Shown here one piece after another: positions 33,519 through 42,044 of a DNA stretch of 64,000 nucleotides; position 1 is the first letter of the stretch; every line of letters starts with the position of its first letter. The DNA is taken from positions 1-64,000 of the forward strand of contig CAWIAN010000009.1 of NCBI GenBank assembly GCA_963834135.1, written 5' to 3'. The position numbers and the translations under genes are program-made. Source of the DNA: Bog-257 sp963834135 (GTDB lineage: Bacteria > Acidobacteriota > Terriglobia > Terriglobales > Acidobacteriaceae). The notes under the pieces are model-generated. The model made no database searches and was not told where the DNA came from. It was given only the letters and a program-made list of their open reading frames with translations.

Positions 33519-35990
33519 CTACTCTGCGCGCAAGGCGTTCACCGGATCGACCGTGGCCGCACGCCGGGAAGGCAAATAACACGCAAGATAGGCGCTGGCA
33601 ACTACGCAGGCAGTGATCGTCACATACGTGAGCGGATCGATCGGACTCACATGGAACAGGAGCGATGACATCAGGCGCATGACCATAAATGCGATCACCA
33701 ACCCGCAGCCGATGCCGACGCTCGTCAGCACCAGGCCCTGCCGCACAAACATCGCCGTCAGGGTATTTCGTTGCGCTCCCAGCGCCATGCGGATGCCGAT
33801 TTCGCGGGTACGCTGCGAAACCGAATATGAAATGACGCCATAGATCCCGACGATTCCCAGCAGCAATGCCATCCCGCCCGCTACACAAAGCATGATCAGG
33901 GTGAAGGAGGTACGCGCCATCGATTTCGTGTACAGCTCGCCCAGCGTGGAAATGTCGGCCAAGGGCACATTTGGATTGATCGACCAAACAGCGCGCTGCA
34001 CTTCTTTGACGAAGGCTTCCGATCCGGCACGCGGGCTGCGAATCACATATGCGATGCTGCGATGCAGGGCTAGCGGCTCGCCTTCAAACCGCGCCAGCAT
34101 CACCGGCCAGTAGACAGTAGAAGGCGCGGGCTGATCGACGCCATCTTCATGCACGTCCTGGACGACTCCGACAATCTCGCGCCAATCGTCGGTATTGGCC
34201 ACGCGAATCCGCTTACCCAGCGCGTTGCCGGGATCGTGCCAATATTCGCGCGCGAAGTTTTCAGAAATAATGGCAACCGGAATCTTCTGATACGTATCCT
34301 CCCAAGTCAGATCGCGTCCTGCAATCAGGCGCGTCCCCAGAGTTGCGAACGACCCGGGAGAAATAAACTTGAAGCGGCGTATAGGTGGAAACTCGCCGTT
34401 CGTATAGGTGCGGTCCTGCGCGAAGAGTACATCGTTCGTGTCGTATCCATCCAAGGGAACGGAATTCGAAAAGCTGACCGACGTTACTCCGGGAATGGCC
34501 TTCAACCTGTCGAGAATGTCTTGCTGCATCCGCACGGCACGTTCGGCCTGAGCATCGGGAATCTGCGTCTCGGGAATATAGAAGCGGAACGTTTGCACGG
34601 CATCCGGGGAATCGAAGCCGGGAGAGACGTGCATCAACGCACGAAACGTCCGGATCATCAGTCCTGAGCAAATGAGAAGCACCAGCGCCAGCGCAACCTG
34701 CACGATGACGAGCGCTTTGCGTGCACGATGTCTCTCGCGGCTCTGGCTAAGAGCGCGTCCGCCTTCCCGAAGCGCGCTGTTCACTCTTGCGCCGGCATAC
34801 TTAAGAACCGGGATTGCCCCAATCAACAGGCTGGTGAAAAGTGCGAGTCCGAGAGTAAAGAGCAATACCGGCAGGTCGATGCCGATCTCGTTGATTCGAG
34901 GCAGACCGGTCGGCGCAATGGCCACCAGAATTCGAATCGCTCCATAGGCGACTGCCAGGCCAATCAGGCTGCCTGCCAGTCCGAGTACGAAGCTCTCGAA
35001 CAGCAATTCCTTCGCGAGGCGACCCCAGCCGGCGCCGAGCGCTGAGCGAATCGCCAATTCCTGCCGGCGTCCCTCCACCCGCACCAATAGAAGATTAGCG
35101 ACGTTCGCGCAGGCAATCAGCAACACCAATGCGAGCGATCCCATCAGCACCCACAACACCTTGCCCACATCGCCAACCACGTCCTTCTTCAGCGGTCGAA
35201 GATTCGGAACAATCTTCGCTTTTTCGAACAGGCTGGCACTGAATCCTTCAGGGGCGGGAAAAGTGCGCAGGACCACCGGAAGCAGACGCGCCATATCGGC
35301 ATTGGCCTGCGCCAGGGTGACGCCCGGCTTCAAACGCGCCAGCGCGCGCTGACTGAAGTTGCCCAGCTTGGTCTTGTTGCGGTCCCACTGGAACGGCAGA
35401 ACGAGCGCGGCGTCCTGCTGATCGAGAAAATGAAATCCCTTGGGCAGCACACCGATGATTTGCCGCGGCTTTCCATCAACCGTAATCGCAGTTCCCAGGA
35501 CAGAAGAGGCGCCGCCAAACTTCGACTGCCAGTATTCATAGGAAAGCACCACGGTCGCCGGCGCGCCGGGCGAATCATCCTGGCGCGTGAAGAGGCGTCC
35601 GATCACTGGAGCAACGCCCAGGGCCGGCAGCGTGCCATCGGTTACATCCAGCCCGCGCACATGTTCCGGTTCGCCCGAGCCGGTTACGCTAAGCGAATCG
35701 CCGTCATAAGCGCCGATGTCCTGGAACGTGGTGTTCTGCTCGCGATCGATAAAGTAAATCGACGGCGACATGTTCAGTTCCTTGATGCCGATTCCTGGCG
35801 CGGCGTGCCACACGCCGATCAACTGCTCGGGATGGGAATACGGCAAAGGCTTCAGCAGGACGCCCTCCACGACGCTGAAGATGATGGTGTTCGCGCCTAT
35901 GCCGACGGCGAGCGTCAGCAGGGTGATCGTCGTGAAAAGCGGCGCCCGGCCTAGCCTGCGCAGAACCTGTCTCAATTGATCGCTAATCAT
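33519..35990 (-). CDS. ADOP-type duplicated orphan ABC permease (MacB/FtsX-like)
   Basis: Inner-membrane permease of 823 residues. ATG 35990 is preferred because GGGAAAG stands just upstream; an ATG 12 bases earlier has no such site. Two FtsX-type halves are arranged in tandem. The N-terminal helix (about 20-40, GRAPLFTTITLLTLAVGIGANTIIFSVVEGVLLKPLPY) is followed by a MacB periplasmic core (about 45-260) and three helices; the second half repeats this from about 425 (RHRARKALVIVQVALALVLLICSGLMIRTF) and ends with RRAATVDPVNALRAE. Both halves carry the ALGA..R coupling motif (IRSALGAGWGRL, IRMALGAQRNTL). Acidobacterial duplicated orphan permeases lack a linked ATPase, and none is adjacent here. 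Probable role is envelope transport or mechanotransmission. Confidence 0.92.
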   Translation of the reverse strand: MISDQLRQVLRRLGRAPLFTTITLLTLAVGIGANTIIFSVVEGVLLKPLPYSHPEQLIGVWHAAPGIGIKELNMSPSIYFIDREQNTTFQDIGAYDGDSLSVTGSGEPEHVRGLDVTDGTLPALGVAPVIGRLFTRQDDSPGAPATVVLSYEYWQSKFGGASSVLGTAITVDGKPRQIIGVLPKGFHFLDQQDAALVLPFQWDRNKTKLGNFSQRALARLKPGVTLAQANADMARLLPVVLRTFPAPEGFSASLFEKAKIVPNLRPLKKDVVGDVGKVLWVLMGSLALVLLIACANVANLLLVRVEGRRQELAIRSALGAGWGRLAKELLFESFVLGLAGSLIGLAVAYGAIRILVAIAPTGLPRINEIGIDLPVLLFTLGLALFTSLLIGAIPVLKYAGARVNSALREGGRALSQSRERHRARKALVIVQVALALVLLICSGLMIRTFRALMHVSPGFDSPDAVQTFRFYIPETQIPDAQAERAVRMQQDILDRLKAIPGVTSVSFSNSVPLDGYDTNDVLFAQDRTYTNGEFPPIRRFKFISPGSFATLGTRLIAGRDLTWEDTYQKIPVAIISENFAREYWHDPGNALGKRIRVANTDDWREIVGVVQDVHEDGVDQPAPSTVYWPVMLARFEGEPLALHRSIAYVIRSPRAGSEAFVKEVQRAVWSINPNVPLADISTLGELYTKSMARTSFTLIMLCVAGGMALLLGIVGIYGVISYSVSQRTREIGIRMALGAQRNTLTAMFVRQGLVLTSVGIGCGLVIAFMVMRLMSSLLFHVSPIDPLTYVTITACVVASAYLACYLPSRRAATVDPVNALRAE

Positions 35991-36175
35991 CTGCTTTCCC
36001 ACTCCGAACGGCAGCTGTCAGCATTGATCACGGATATTCCCCAAGCCGCAGCTCCCGCTGCTGTCTTGTACGACGCCGATCATGAGATAGTTCATAGCAG
36101 GGCGTGATTCTTGCGCTTGCCCGGCAGTAGTGCGGCTCGCCGGAATTCGCTCTAAGACTTGAGAGGCGATCAGCC

Positions 36176-36967
36176 ATGTCTTCCTCGGGCTTTGGAAAAC
36201 ACGCCAGTGGTGCTACGTCGAATCAGCCCGCCGTTCCCGAACCTTCGTTCGCCGAGAGAGCGCGGACGCTGATGCACTCGGGCCGCATTGGCAGCCTCTC
36301 CACACTATCGAGAAAGCAATCGGGCTTCCCCTTCGGATCACTGATGCCGTACGCGCTTGACGGCCGGGGCCGCCCGATCTTCCTGATCAGCACCATGGCG
36401 ATGCACACGCAGAATTTGCTGGCCGACCCACGAGCCAGCCTGTTTGTAACCCAGCCTGACGCGGCGGGCGATCCGCTGGGGTCATCACGAGTGACATTGG
36501 TGGGAACGGTCAGCAGAATTCCCGACCCGGAGCTGGCGGATGTCCGCACGGTCTATCTGGCAGGTTATCCCGATAGCAAGTATTGGGTCGATTTCGACGA
36601 CTTCTTTTTCTACCGAATGGATGTGCTCGATCTGTATTACGTTGGCGGCTTTGGAGTCATGGGATGGGTGCCTGCGTCAGAGTATGCGCAGGCGGAATCC
36701 GATCCATTGGCAGAGCACAAGGCGCAGATTATCCAGCATATGAATGCGGATCACAGGGATGCGTTGCTGCTGCTCGTAAAGCGCTTCGCCGGCATCGAGG
36801 CGCAAGAAGTGGAGATGACCGCCGTCGATCGCCTGGGCTTCCACGTTCGCTTGAAAGCGCAGGACGGCATGCATGGAGCCCGCATCGCGTTCCTGCGCGA
36901 GGTGCGCAATCCGGAGGACGCACGCAAAGTTTTCGTCGAGATGGTGCAGCAGGCTCGTCAGGGATGA
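36176..36967 (+). CDS. HugZ-like PNPOx-fold protein with DUF2470
   Basis: Cytoplasmic protein of 263 residues. Residues 25-165 form a split-barrel flavin/heme-binding domain (ARTLMHSGRIGSLSTLSRKQSGFPFGSLMPYALDGRGRPIFLIS, SRVTLVGTVSRIPD). Residues about 180-260 are DUF2470 (HKAQIIQHMNADHRDALLLLVKRFAG, DRLGFHVRLK, VRNPEDARKVFVEMV). The pair is characteristic of HugZ-type heme utilisation or heme-degradation proteins; whether this one cleaves heme is not shown. It is followed 65 bases later by an amino acid permease. Confidence 0.88.
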   Translation: MSSSGFGKHASGATSNQPAVPEPSFAERARTLMHSGRIGSLSTLSRKQSGFPFGSLMPYALDGRGRPIFLISTMAMHTQNLLADPRASLFVTQPDAAGDPLGSSRVTLVGTVSRIPDPELADVRTVYLAGYPDSKYWVDFDDFFFYRMDVLDLYYVGGFGVMGWVPASEYAQAESDPLAEHKAQIIQHMNADHRDALLLLVKRFAGIEAQEVEMTAVDRLGFHVRLKAQDGMHGARIAFLREVRNPEDARKVFVEMVQQARQG

Positions 36968-37032
36968 CGGAGCGTCCGCCGGCTGCGCCTTCGCTCTGCC
37001 ATTAACATCTCCGCTACACTCTTCTTGACCTC

Positions 37033-38433
37033 ATGGCTGGCGCTCCGACACCTGAACCATCTGCTCCCGCTCTCTCCCGCGTACTGGGCGTGCGGCACGC
37101 TGCCGCCATTGTGGTCGGCACCATCATTGGAAGCGGAATTTTTCTGGTGCCGGCGGAGATGATGCAGGCTGTGGGCTCGGCCGCGCTGGTGTACGTGGCC
37201 TGGATCGTCGGCGGCATTCTTTCGCTGGCCGGGGCCATCACCTACGCCGAGCTCGGCGCAATGAAGCCGCATGCCGGCGGCGAGTACGTGTACATTCGCG
37301 ATGCTTACGGACCGATGCCGGCATTTCTCTACGCCTGGACCTGGTTCGCCATCGCCAAGCCGGCATCGATCGCCACGCTGACCACCGGACTGGTGCGCAT
37401 TCTCGGAACCTTCCCTGCTCTCGACTTTCTGAATCACATCGCAGCCACCTGGCCACTGACGATCAGCTACGGGCAACTGGTCGCGATTGCCGCCGCCGCG
37501 TTGATGACCGGCCTGAACTACATCGGCATTAAGCGCGCCGGAGATTTCCAGGTGGTGTTCACCGCGCTGAAGATCGTGATCATCGTTGTCATCGCGCTGG
37601 TGGCGTTTACGGCGTCGAGCGGGACGTGGCACAACTTCGCCACCGTTTTCGGGGGAGCGCGCGGCGGCTTTGCCGGATTCATGGCTGCTCTGATCGCGGC
37701 GCTGTGGGCCTACGACGGCTGGAACGACCTCAACATGGTCAGCGGCGAGATACACAATCCGGGGCGCGCTATTCCAATCGCGCTAATCGTCGGCGTGGGC
37801 GTGGTGGCCGCGCTCTACATGCTGACCAACGCCGCAGTGCAATACGTTCTACCCGCTGCCAGTATCGCGGCGTCGCAACGGCCGGCGTCGGACGCTACCG
37901 CAATCGCTGTAGGAGTGTGGGGAGCGGCGATTGTGTCGGCGGGAATGGCGTTGTCGATTCTGGTGTCGCTCAACGGAACGGTGATGAGTGGAGCGCGCGT
38001 CCCGTTTGCCATGTCGCGCGACGGATATTTCTTCAGGGCGATGGCCGAAGTGCACCCGCGCTATCACACGCCGTCGGTCGCGCTGATCGTGCAGCTGGTG
38101 CTGTCGGTCGCGCTGTTGCTGTTTGCCGGAAGCTTCCGCCAGTTGTTTTCGCTGGCGATATTTTCCGAGTGGCTCTTCTATATGATCGCGGCGAGCACGG
38201 TGTTCGTACTGCGGCGCAAGGAACCGGAAGCGGAGCGGCCCTATCACGCCTGGGGATATCCGGTGGTGCCGGCGCTGTTCATCATTGCCGCCGCGGTGTT
38301 GTTGTATTACACATTCACCGAAAATATTCGCAACTCGGCGTGGGGTGTGGCCGTGATTCTGGCGGGGCTGCCGGTGTATTGCGTGGTTTGCGAGGAAGAA
38401 GCGATTAGCGGGTCGTTAGCAATTAGCAATTAG
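37033..38433 (+). CDS. APC-family amino acid permease
   Basis: Inner-membrane transporter of 466 residues with about 12 hydrophobic helices. The first helix carries the APC substrate-site signature HAAAIVVGTIIGSGIFLVPAEMMQ (about 22-45), and GGEYVYIRDAYGPMPAFLYAWTWF follows near 80-103. The layout and length fit the LAT/serine-threonine exchanger-like subgroup. The last residues, SGSLAISN, are encoded by a heptanucleotide tandem repeat that also supplies the TAG stop, so the native C-terminus may have been different. Confidence 0.9.
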   Translation: MAGAPTPEPSAPALSRVLGVRHAAAIVVGTIIGSGIFLVPAEMMQAVGSAALVYVAWIVGGILSLAGAITYAELGAMKPHAGGEYVYIRDAYGPMPAFLYAWTWFAIAKPASIATLTTGLVRILGTFPALDFLNHIAATWPLTISYGQLVAIAAAALMTGLNYIGIKRAGDFQVVFTALKIVIIVVIALVAFTASSGTWHNFATVFGGARGGFAGFMAALIAALWAYDGWNDLNMVSGEIHNPGRAIPIALIVGVGVVAALYMLTNAAVQYVLPAASIAASQRPASDATAIAVGVWGAAIVSAGMALSILVSLNGTVMSGARVPFAMSRDGYFFRAMAEVHPRYHTPSVALIVQLVLSVALLLFAGSFRQLFSLAIFSEWLFYMIAASTVFVLRRKEPEAERPYHAWGYPVVPALFIIAAAVLLYYTFTENIRNSAWGVAVILAGLPVYCVVCEEEAISGSLAISN

Positions 38434-38464
38434 CAATTAGCAATTAGCAATTAGCAATTAGCAA
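38416..38464. repeat. Seven tandem copies of the heptamer TTAGCAA
   Basis: Perfect (TTAGCAA)x7 over 49 bases. It begins within the last codons of the amino acid permease and provides its stop codon, because reading the heptamer three times in frame gives L-A-I-S-N-stop. Tract length is expected to vary by slippage. Confidence 0.95.
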
Positions 38465-38503
38465 CTCGCGACTAGCGATGTAGGGAAAGCTCCTTTCCAT
38501 TTT

Positions 38504-38640
38504 GGTGTCATCCTGAGCGGAGGCGGCCCGGTGTTGGCCGCCGGAGTCGAAGGACCGCTACCTTCCGCATCACTGCCGCCATAACGGTCCTTCGACTACG
38601 TTCGGTCGCTGCGCGACCTCACTGCGCTCAGGATGACACC
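38504..38640. repeat. 137-bp four-stem palindromic element
   Basis: The outer arms GGTGTCATCCTGAGCG (38504-38519) and its complement (38625-38640) pair perfectly over 16 bases. Inside are three more stems: GGCGGCC/GGCCGCC (38522-38528, 38536-38542), GTCGAAGGACCG and its complement (38546-38557, 38585-38596), and GGTCGC/GCGACC (38604-38609, 38613-38618). Together they form a four-way-junction-like fold. It lies between the convergent permease and purine nucleoside phosphorylase genes. Confidence 0.8.
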
Positions 38641-38657
38641 CAAGAACAATGCGGCGT

Positions 38658-39518
38658 CTAGTGCGTACGATCCACATACTTCTCAATCCCCGGTAACACC
38701 GCTCGCAGCAGCGCGAGGAATTTTCCGCGCACGCGCTCGCCGGTCTCGAGCACTTCTTCGGCGGTGATCTTCTCACCGGTCATGCCTGCGGCCATGTTGG
38801 TCACGCAGGAGATCGCCAGCACCTCGAGGCCCATGTGTCGCGCCGCAATCACCTCCGGCACGGTCGACATGCCGACCAAATCAGCGCCGATGGCGCGCAA
38901 AACGCGAATCTCGGCCGGGGTCTCGAAGCTGGGCCCGGGAACGGCTGCGTATACGCCTTCGTGAACTTTCTCGCCAATCGCGTGCGCCTCGTCAAGCAGA
39001 ATGCGACGAAGCTCCGGGTTGTAGGCATCGGTCATGTCGGGATGGCGCGGGCCGAGCCGATCGTCGTTCGGTCCAGTCAGCGGGTTCTGGCCAAGCAGAT
39101 TGATGTGGTCGCGCAGCACCACTAGCGCACCGGTGTCGTAGTCGGCATTGATACCGCCGGCCGCGTTGGTCAGAACAACGGCCCGAACACCCATGCGGGC
39201 CAGCACGCGAATCGGGAATGCGACCTGATGCGCGGTGTAGCCCTCGTAGAGATGCACGCGTCCGCGCATGACAGCCAGCGGAACGTTTTCGATGCTACCC
39301 ACAATTAATTGGCCGGCGTGTCCGAGCGCCGTACTCTTCGGGAAGTACGGGATTTCTTCGTCGCGAGTGACGGCCGGATCGCGAAGTTCATCGGCAAAGC
39401 TGCCGAGTCCCGAGCCGAGAACGACAGCGACGCGGGGACGTGAGTCGATGCGCGCCAGGATAAATTGTGCGGCTTCTTCCGCGCGCGAGAAGTCGTCGGA
39501 CTGGAACGGGACGTGCAT
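38658..39518 (-). CDS. Purine nucleoside phosphorylase
   Basis: Cytoplasmic enzyme of 286 residues that splits purine (deoxy)nucleosides with phosphate in purine salvage. It belongs to the trimeric PNP/MTAP class: phosphate-binding VAVVLGSGLGSFADEL (about 30-45), GHAGQLIVG, RVHLYEGYTAHQVAFPIRVL, VVLTNAAGGIN, EGVYAAVPGPSFETPAEIRVLRAIGADLVGMSTVPEVIAARHMGLEVLAISCVTNMAAG. All of these are the standard signature of bacterial PunA/DeoD2-type enzymes. Length is typical (about 270-290). It is transcribed away from the small periplasmic protein gene at 39701. Confidence 0.94.
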   Translation of the reverse strand: MHVPFQSDDFSRAEEAAQFILARIDSRPRVAVVLGSGLGSFADELRDPAVTRDEEIPYFPKSTALGHAGQLIVGSIENVPLAVMRGRVHLYEGYTAHQVAFPIRVLARMGVRAVVLTNAAGGINADYDTGALVVLRDHINLLGQNPLTGPNDDRLGPRHPDMTDAYNPELRRILLDEAHAIGEKVHEGVYAAVPGPSFETPAEIRVLRAIGADLVGMSTVPEVIAARHMGLEVLAISCVTNMAAGMTGEKITAEEVLETGERVRGKFLALLRAVLPGIEKYVDRTH

Positions 39519-39568
39519 TGAGCCGAGTGTACCTCAGGCCGGCGCCCGAACTTGTAACACCGATCCGA

Positions 39569-39574
39569 TATAAT
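39569..39574 (+). promoter_or_regulatory. Candidate -10 box for the 39701 gene
   Basis: TATAAT at 39569-39574, about 125 bases before the ATG at 39701. No good -35 hexamer stands at the right spacing, so this is tentative. Confidence 0.35.
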
Positions 39575-39700
39575 CCTGCTGCATCACTAACAGCGGATTC
39601 GGCTCTCGTCTGGGCTTACCGGGATGAGATCTGTCACCGCCGCACCGCCAGTACCCCAATTCCAGTTAGATTCAGTTCCACGGAAAACCAGGAGGCAAAA

Positions 39701-40234
39701 ATGCCGAAGAAAAATTTTGCATTTCTTTTGATCGTGGTCAGCGCAATGTTGCTCGCTGCCGTACCGGTTTGTGCGCAAAGTGCGCAGAGTTCGCAGAGCG
39801 CACCCGCTGCGAGCGCTCCGCCCTCGTCGGCCAGCGACAGTGACCTTCAGATGCTGCGCCAGAATATTCAGGCGCAGAGAAAACAGATTACCGCCGCCAA
39901 CCTGCCGCTCACTCCGGACGAGGCCACCAAGTTCTGGCCCATCTACGACCAGTACCGGCAGGAAGCCAGCAAGAACGGCGACGAGCGCTGGATGCTGATC
40001 AAAGACTACGCAACCAACTACAGCACCATGACCGATGCGCAGGCGCAGGAATATATCAAGCGCGAGGCTGCCAACGAGCAGAAGGTGATCACGCTGCGCA
40101 TGAAGTATGTTCCGATGTTCGAGAAAGTGATCTCGCCGAAGAAGACGGCTCTGTTTTGCCAGATCGATCACCGGGTTGACCTGATGATCCAGCTACAGCT
40201 GGCGTCGCAGATCCCGATGGTCGACGCAAAATAG
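39701..40234 (+). CDS. Small periplasmic helical protein (Spy/CpxP-like layout)
   Basis: Exported protein of 177 residues. ATG 39701 has AGGAGG seven bases upstream and is followed by a signal peptide ending AVPVCAQ (residue 26). After a Ser/Ala/Gln-rich linker the mature part is mostly helical, with the motif LTPDEATKFWPIYDQYRQEASKNGDERWMLIKDYA and a second helical region ending MFEKVISPKKTALFCQIDHRVDLMIQLQLASQIP. The LTxxEAxxFWPIYxxY pattern is common in small periplasmic proteins of Acidobacteriota and Bacteroidota with a Spy/CpxP-like layout. Function is unknown. Confidence 0.78.
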   Translation: MPKKNFAFLLIVVSAMLLAAVPVCAQSAQSSQSAPAASAPPSSASDSDLQMLRQNIQAQRKQITAANLPLTPDEATKFWPIYDQYRQEASKNGDERWMLIKDYATNYSTMTDAQAQEYIKREAANEQKVITLRMKYVPMFEKVISPKKTALFCQIDHRVDLMIQLQLASQIPMVDAK

Positions 40235-40260
40235 TCTGAGTGGATCTCGAGTTCTACTTG

Positions 40261-40286
40261 CAGCGCACCGCGGGGTGCGCTGTTTT
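40261..40286 (+). terminator. Rho-independent terminator
   Basis: CAGCGCACC (40261-40269) and GGTGCGCTG (40274-40282) pair perfectly around a four-base loop and are followed by TTTTATTT. It ends the transcript of the 39701 gene. Confidence 0.88.
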
Positions 40287-40394
40287 ATTTCCTGCAGAAG
40301 TCAGCCGATACCAACTGTTCTACCCTCGATCATCCGGATCGGAAGCAGGCGCGTGGGAGCAGCATAGCGGGCGCGGCTAATCGCTGGTCACCGA

Positions 40395-41663
40395 TTACGG
40401 CGTCAGCTTCCACACCACACCGCATCCGCCGCCGCAAATATTTGAACCTCCCGCACTGGTTGTGCCGTAGAGATTGCCGCTCGCGTCGATCGCAAGGTCG
40501 CCATAAGGTTGAGCGCCATCATCGTAGAAAAAGTCATGCAGGTCGGTGAAATTCCAGCCACCGCCGCTGGGACTGAGCTTGAAAATCATGCCGTTCAGGT
40601 CCGCTCCGTAGCCCCAAGTCGCGCCGTACAGGTTGCCAAGGTTATCCATCACCATCGTTCCGAGGACGCCATATTGATTGGCAGGAGCAAATTGATACAG
40701 CACGTTCAATTGCCAGCCGTTGCCGGAGGGCGAAAGTTGGAATACCGAGCTGCCGTCCAAGCCGATGGAGGTAGCACCGTAAAGATTGCCCGCCTGGTCG
40801 ATGACGAGGCCACCTAGCGGTCCGCCACCAATACCACCGGAGGAGGGAAAGCTGGTAAGAATGTTTTCCGTCCAACTCCCGCCGGAGTGTACCAACTGAA
40901 AGACGGTCCCGGCTGATTCCGCGCCACCGTTTTGAGTCATGCCGTAGAGATTTCCCGCGGCGTCCAAAATCACCCCATGCAACGGCACACTGCCGTCGCC
41001 GGGAGCGCCGAAGTTGTGCAGGATGGTTTCGATCCAGCCATTGCCCGATCGCGTGAGCTCGAAGGCAGTACCACCGCCGTATAGTCCATCGTCGGTAGTC
41101 GTTCCGTAGATGTTGCCCGCCCGGTCGAACGTCAGCTTGCCGTAGTAGGGATTATCGCCGTCGCCGCTTCCATGGAAGGAGTAGACCGGAGTTATCGTCC
41201 AGGGGCAGAACGCGGCCCGGCAAATCGTCTGCGGTGGCCGGGCGCTGAACACGACGCCGCATCCGTAGTAGCCTCGACTTGCGCATCCCAGGTATCCACC
41301 CGCCGTGGTTGCACCGTACAGAGCTCCACTGCTGGAGAATGTCAGGTCGCCGTGAGGATAGCTTCCGTCGCCGGCCGCCGTGAAGCTATGCAACGTATTC
41401 GTGATGTATCCCGATCCGGCGTGCTTGAGCTGATACAACACCCCCTCATCGTCGGTTCCCCCAAGCCACGTCATGCCATAGAGATTTCCGCCGGAATCCA
41501 GGGTGACGCCTCCGTATGGGATTGCCCCATCTGTTCCGTTGGTGAATCTGTGCAGCACGGTCAGGGTCTGGGAGTGTCCCAACTGGGTGAACGTGCAAGC
41601 GATAAACAACAGCCCGGAAAGCAGCTTGCCGGCAAGCGATGTACAGGACTTGGGCGAAATCAC
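40395..41663 (-). CDS. Secreted GloVer-type tandem-repeat protein (paralogue 3)
   Basis: Exported repeat protein of 422 residues. The start is GTG, with GGGAGG seven bases upstream. The signal peptide ends at CTFTQLGHSQ (residue 31). About eight repeats follow with GVTLDSGGNLYGMTWLGG, LTFDRAGNIYGTTTDDG, VILDAAGNLYGMTQNGG and LVIDQAGNLYGATS, each followed by GxVFQL and F-x-G-x-GDG. It ends GVVWKLTP, as in the other two copies, with no anchor domain. A cysteine-rich insertion (ICRAAFCPW) also occurs in the copies at 6852 and 12445 at the same place, so the three are true paralogues rather than generic repeat proteins. Confidence 0.85.
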   Translation of the reverse strand: MISPKSCTSLAGKLLSGLLFIACTFTQLGHSQTLTVLHRFTNGTDGAIPYGGVTLDSGGNLYGMTWLGGTDDEGVLYQLKHAGSGYITNTLHSFTAAGDGSYPHGDLTFSSSGALYGATTAGGYLGCASRGYYGCGVVFSARPPQTICRAAFCPWTITPVYSFHGSGDGDNPYYGKLTFDRAGNIYGTTTDDGLYGGGTAFELTRSGNGWIETILHNFGAPGDGSVPLHGVILDAAGNLYGMTQNGGAESAGTVFQLVHSGGSWTENILTSFPSSGGIGGGPLGGLVIDQAGNLYGATSIGLDGSSVFQLSPSGNGWQLNVLYQFAPANQYGVLGTMVMDNLGNLYGATWGYGADLNGMIFKLSPSGGGWNFTDLHDFFYDDGAQPYGDLAIDASGNLYGTTSAGGSNICGGGCGVVWKLTP

Positions 41664-42044
41664 AGTGCGGCCTCCCTCGAGTACGGACGGCCTAGTACTT
41701 TACACCCGTTTCCGGATAGCGTTCATGACAAATACGTTATTTCATAGGGAGCAACTCGGTTGCGGAGTGCGGCGAAGATTTTTCCCGAAGTGAAACGAAT
41801 GTCCCACAATGTAGGAATTACATGTCAAGAGGCAAAACGCAACAATAAGCTCGTAAGAGCATGAGGGCGTGGGGAATATAAAGTCCGGAAATTGCGCCGA
41901 AAAGGTACCTCAACGTGGTATACTGTATCTAGAGTCAGACAAGCGGAAGACCGCCTGCCTGGCTCTTTTGCTTTTGGAGGAGGGTTTCTGCGAGGGCCGG
42001 CTGAAAGCAGACCCCTCGTTGGCCTGAACCCCTCCGCCTGCAGC
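41664..42044. other. Intergenic region with two stable predicted RNA folds
   Basis: A 15-base imperfect hairpin (arms 41932-41946 and 41951-41965, loop AAGA) is followed on the plus strand by TTTTGCTTTT. A second nested fold pairs 41976-41986 with 42027-42035 and CGAGGG (41991-41996) with CCCTCG (42013-42018). TATACT at 41919-41924 would place a transcription start at about the first base of hairpin 1. No -35 consensus is evident. No coding frame is supported. Confidence 0.45.
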
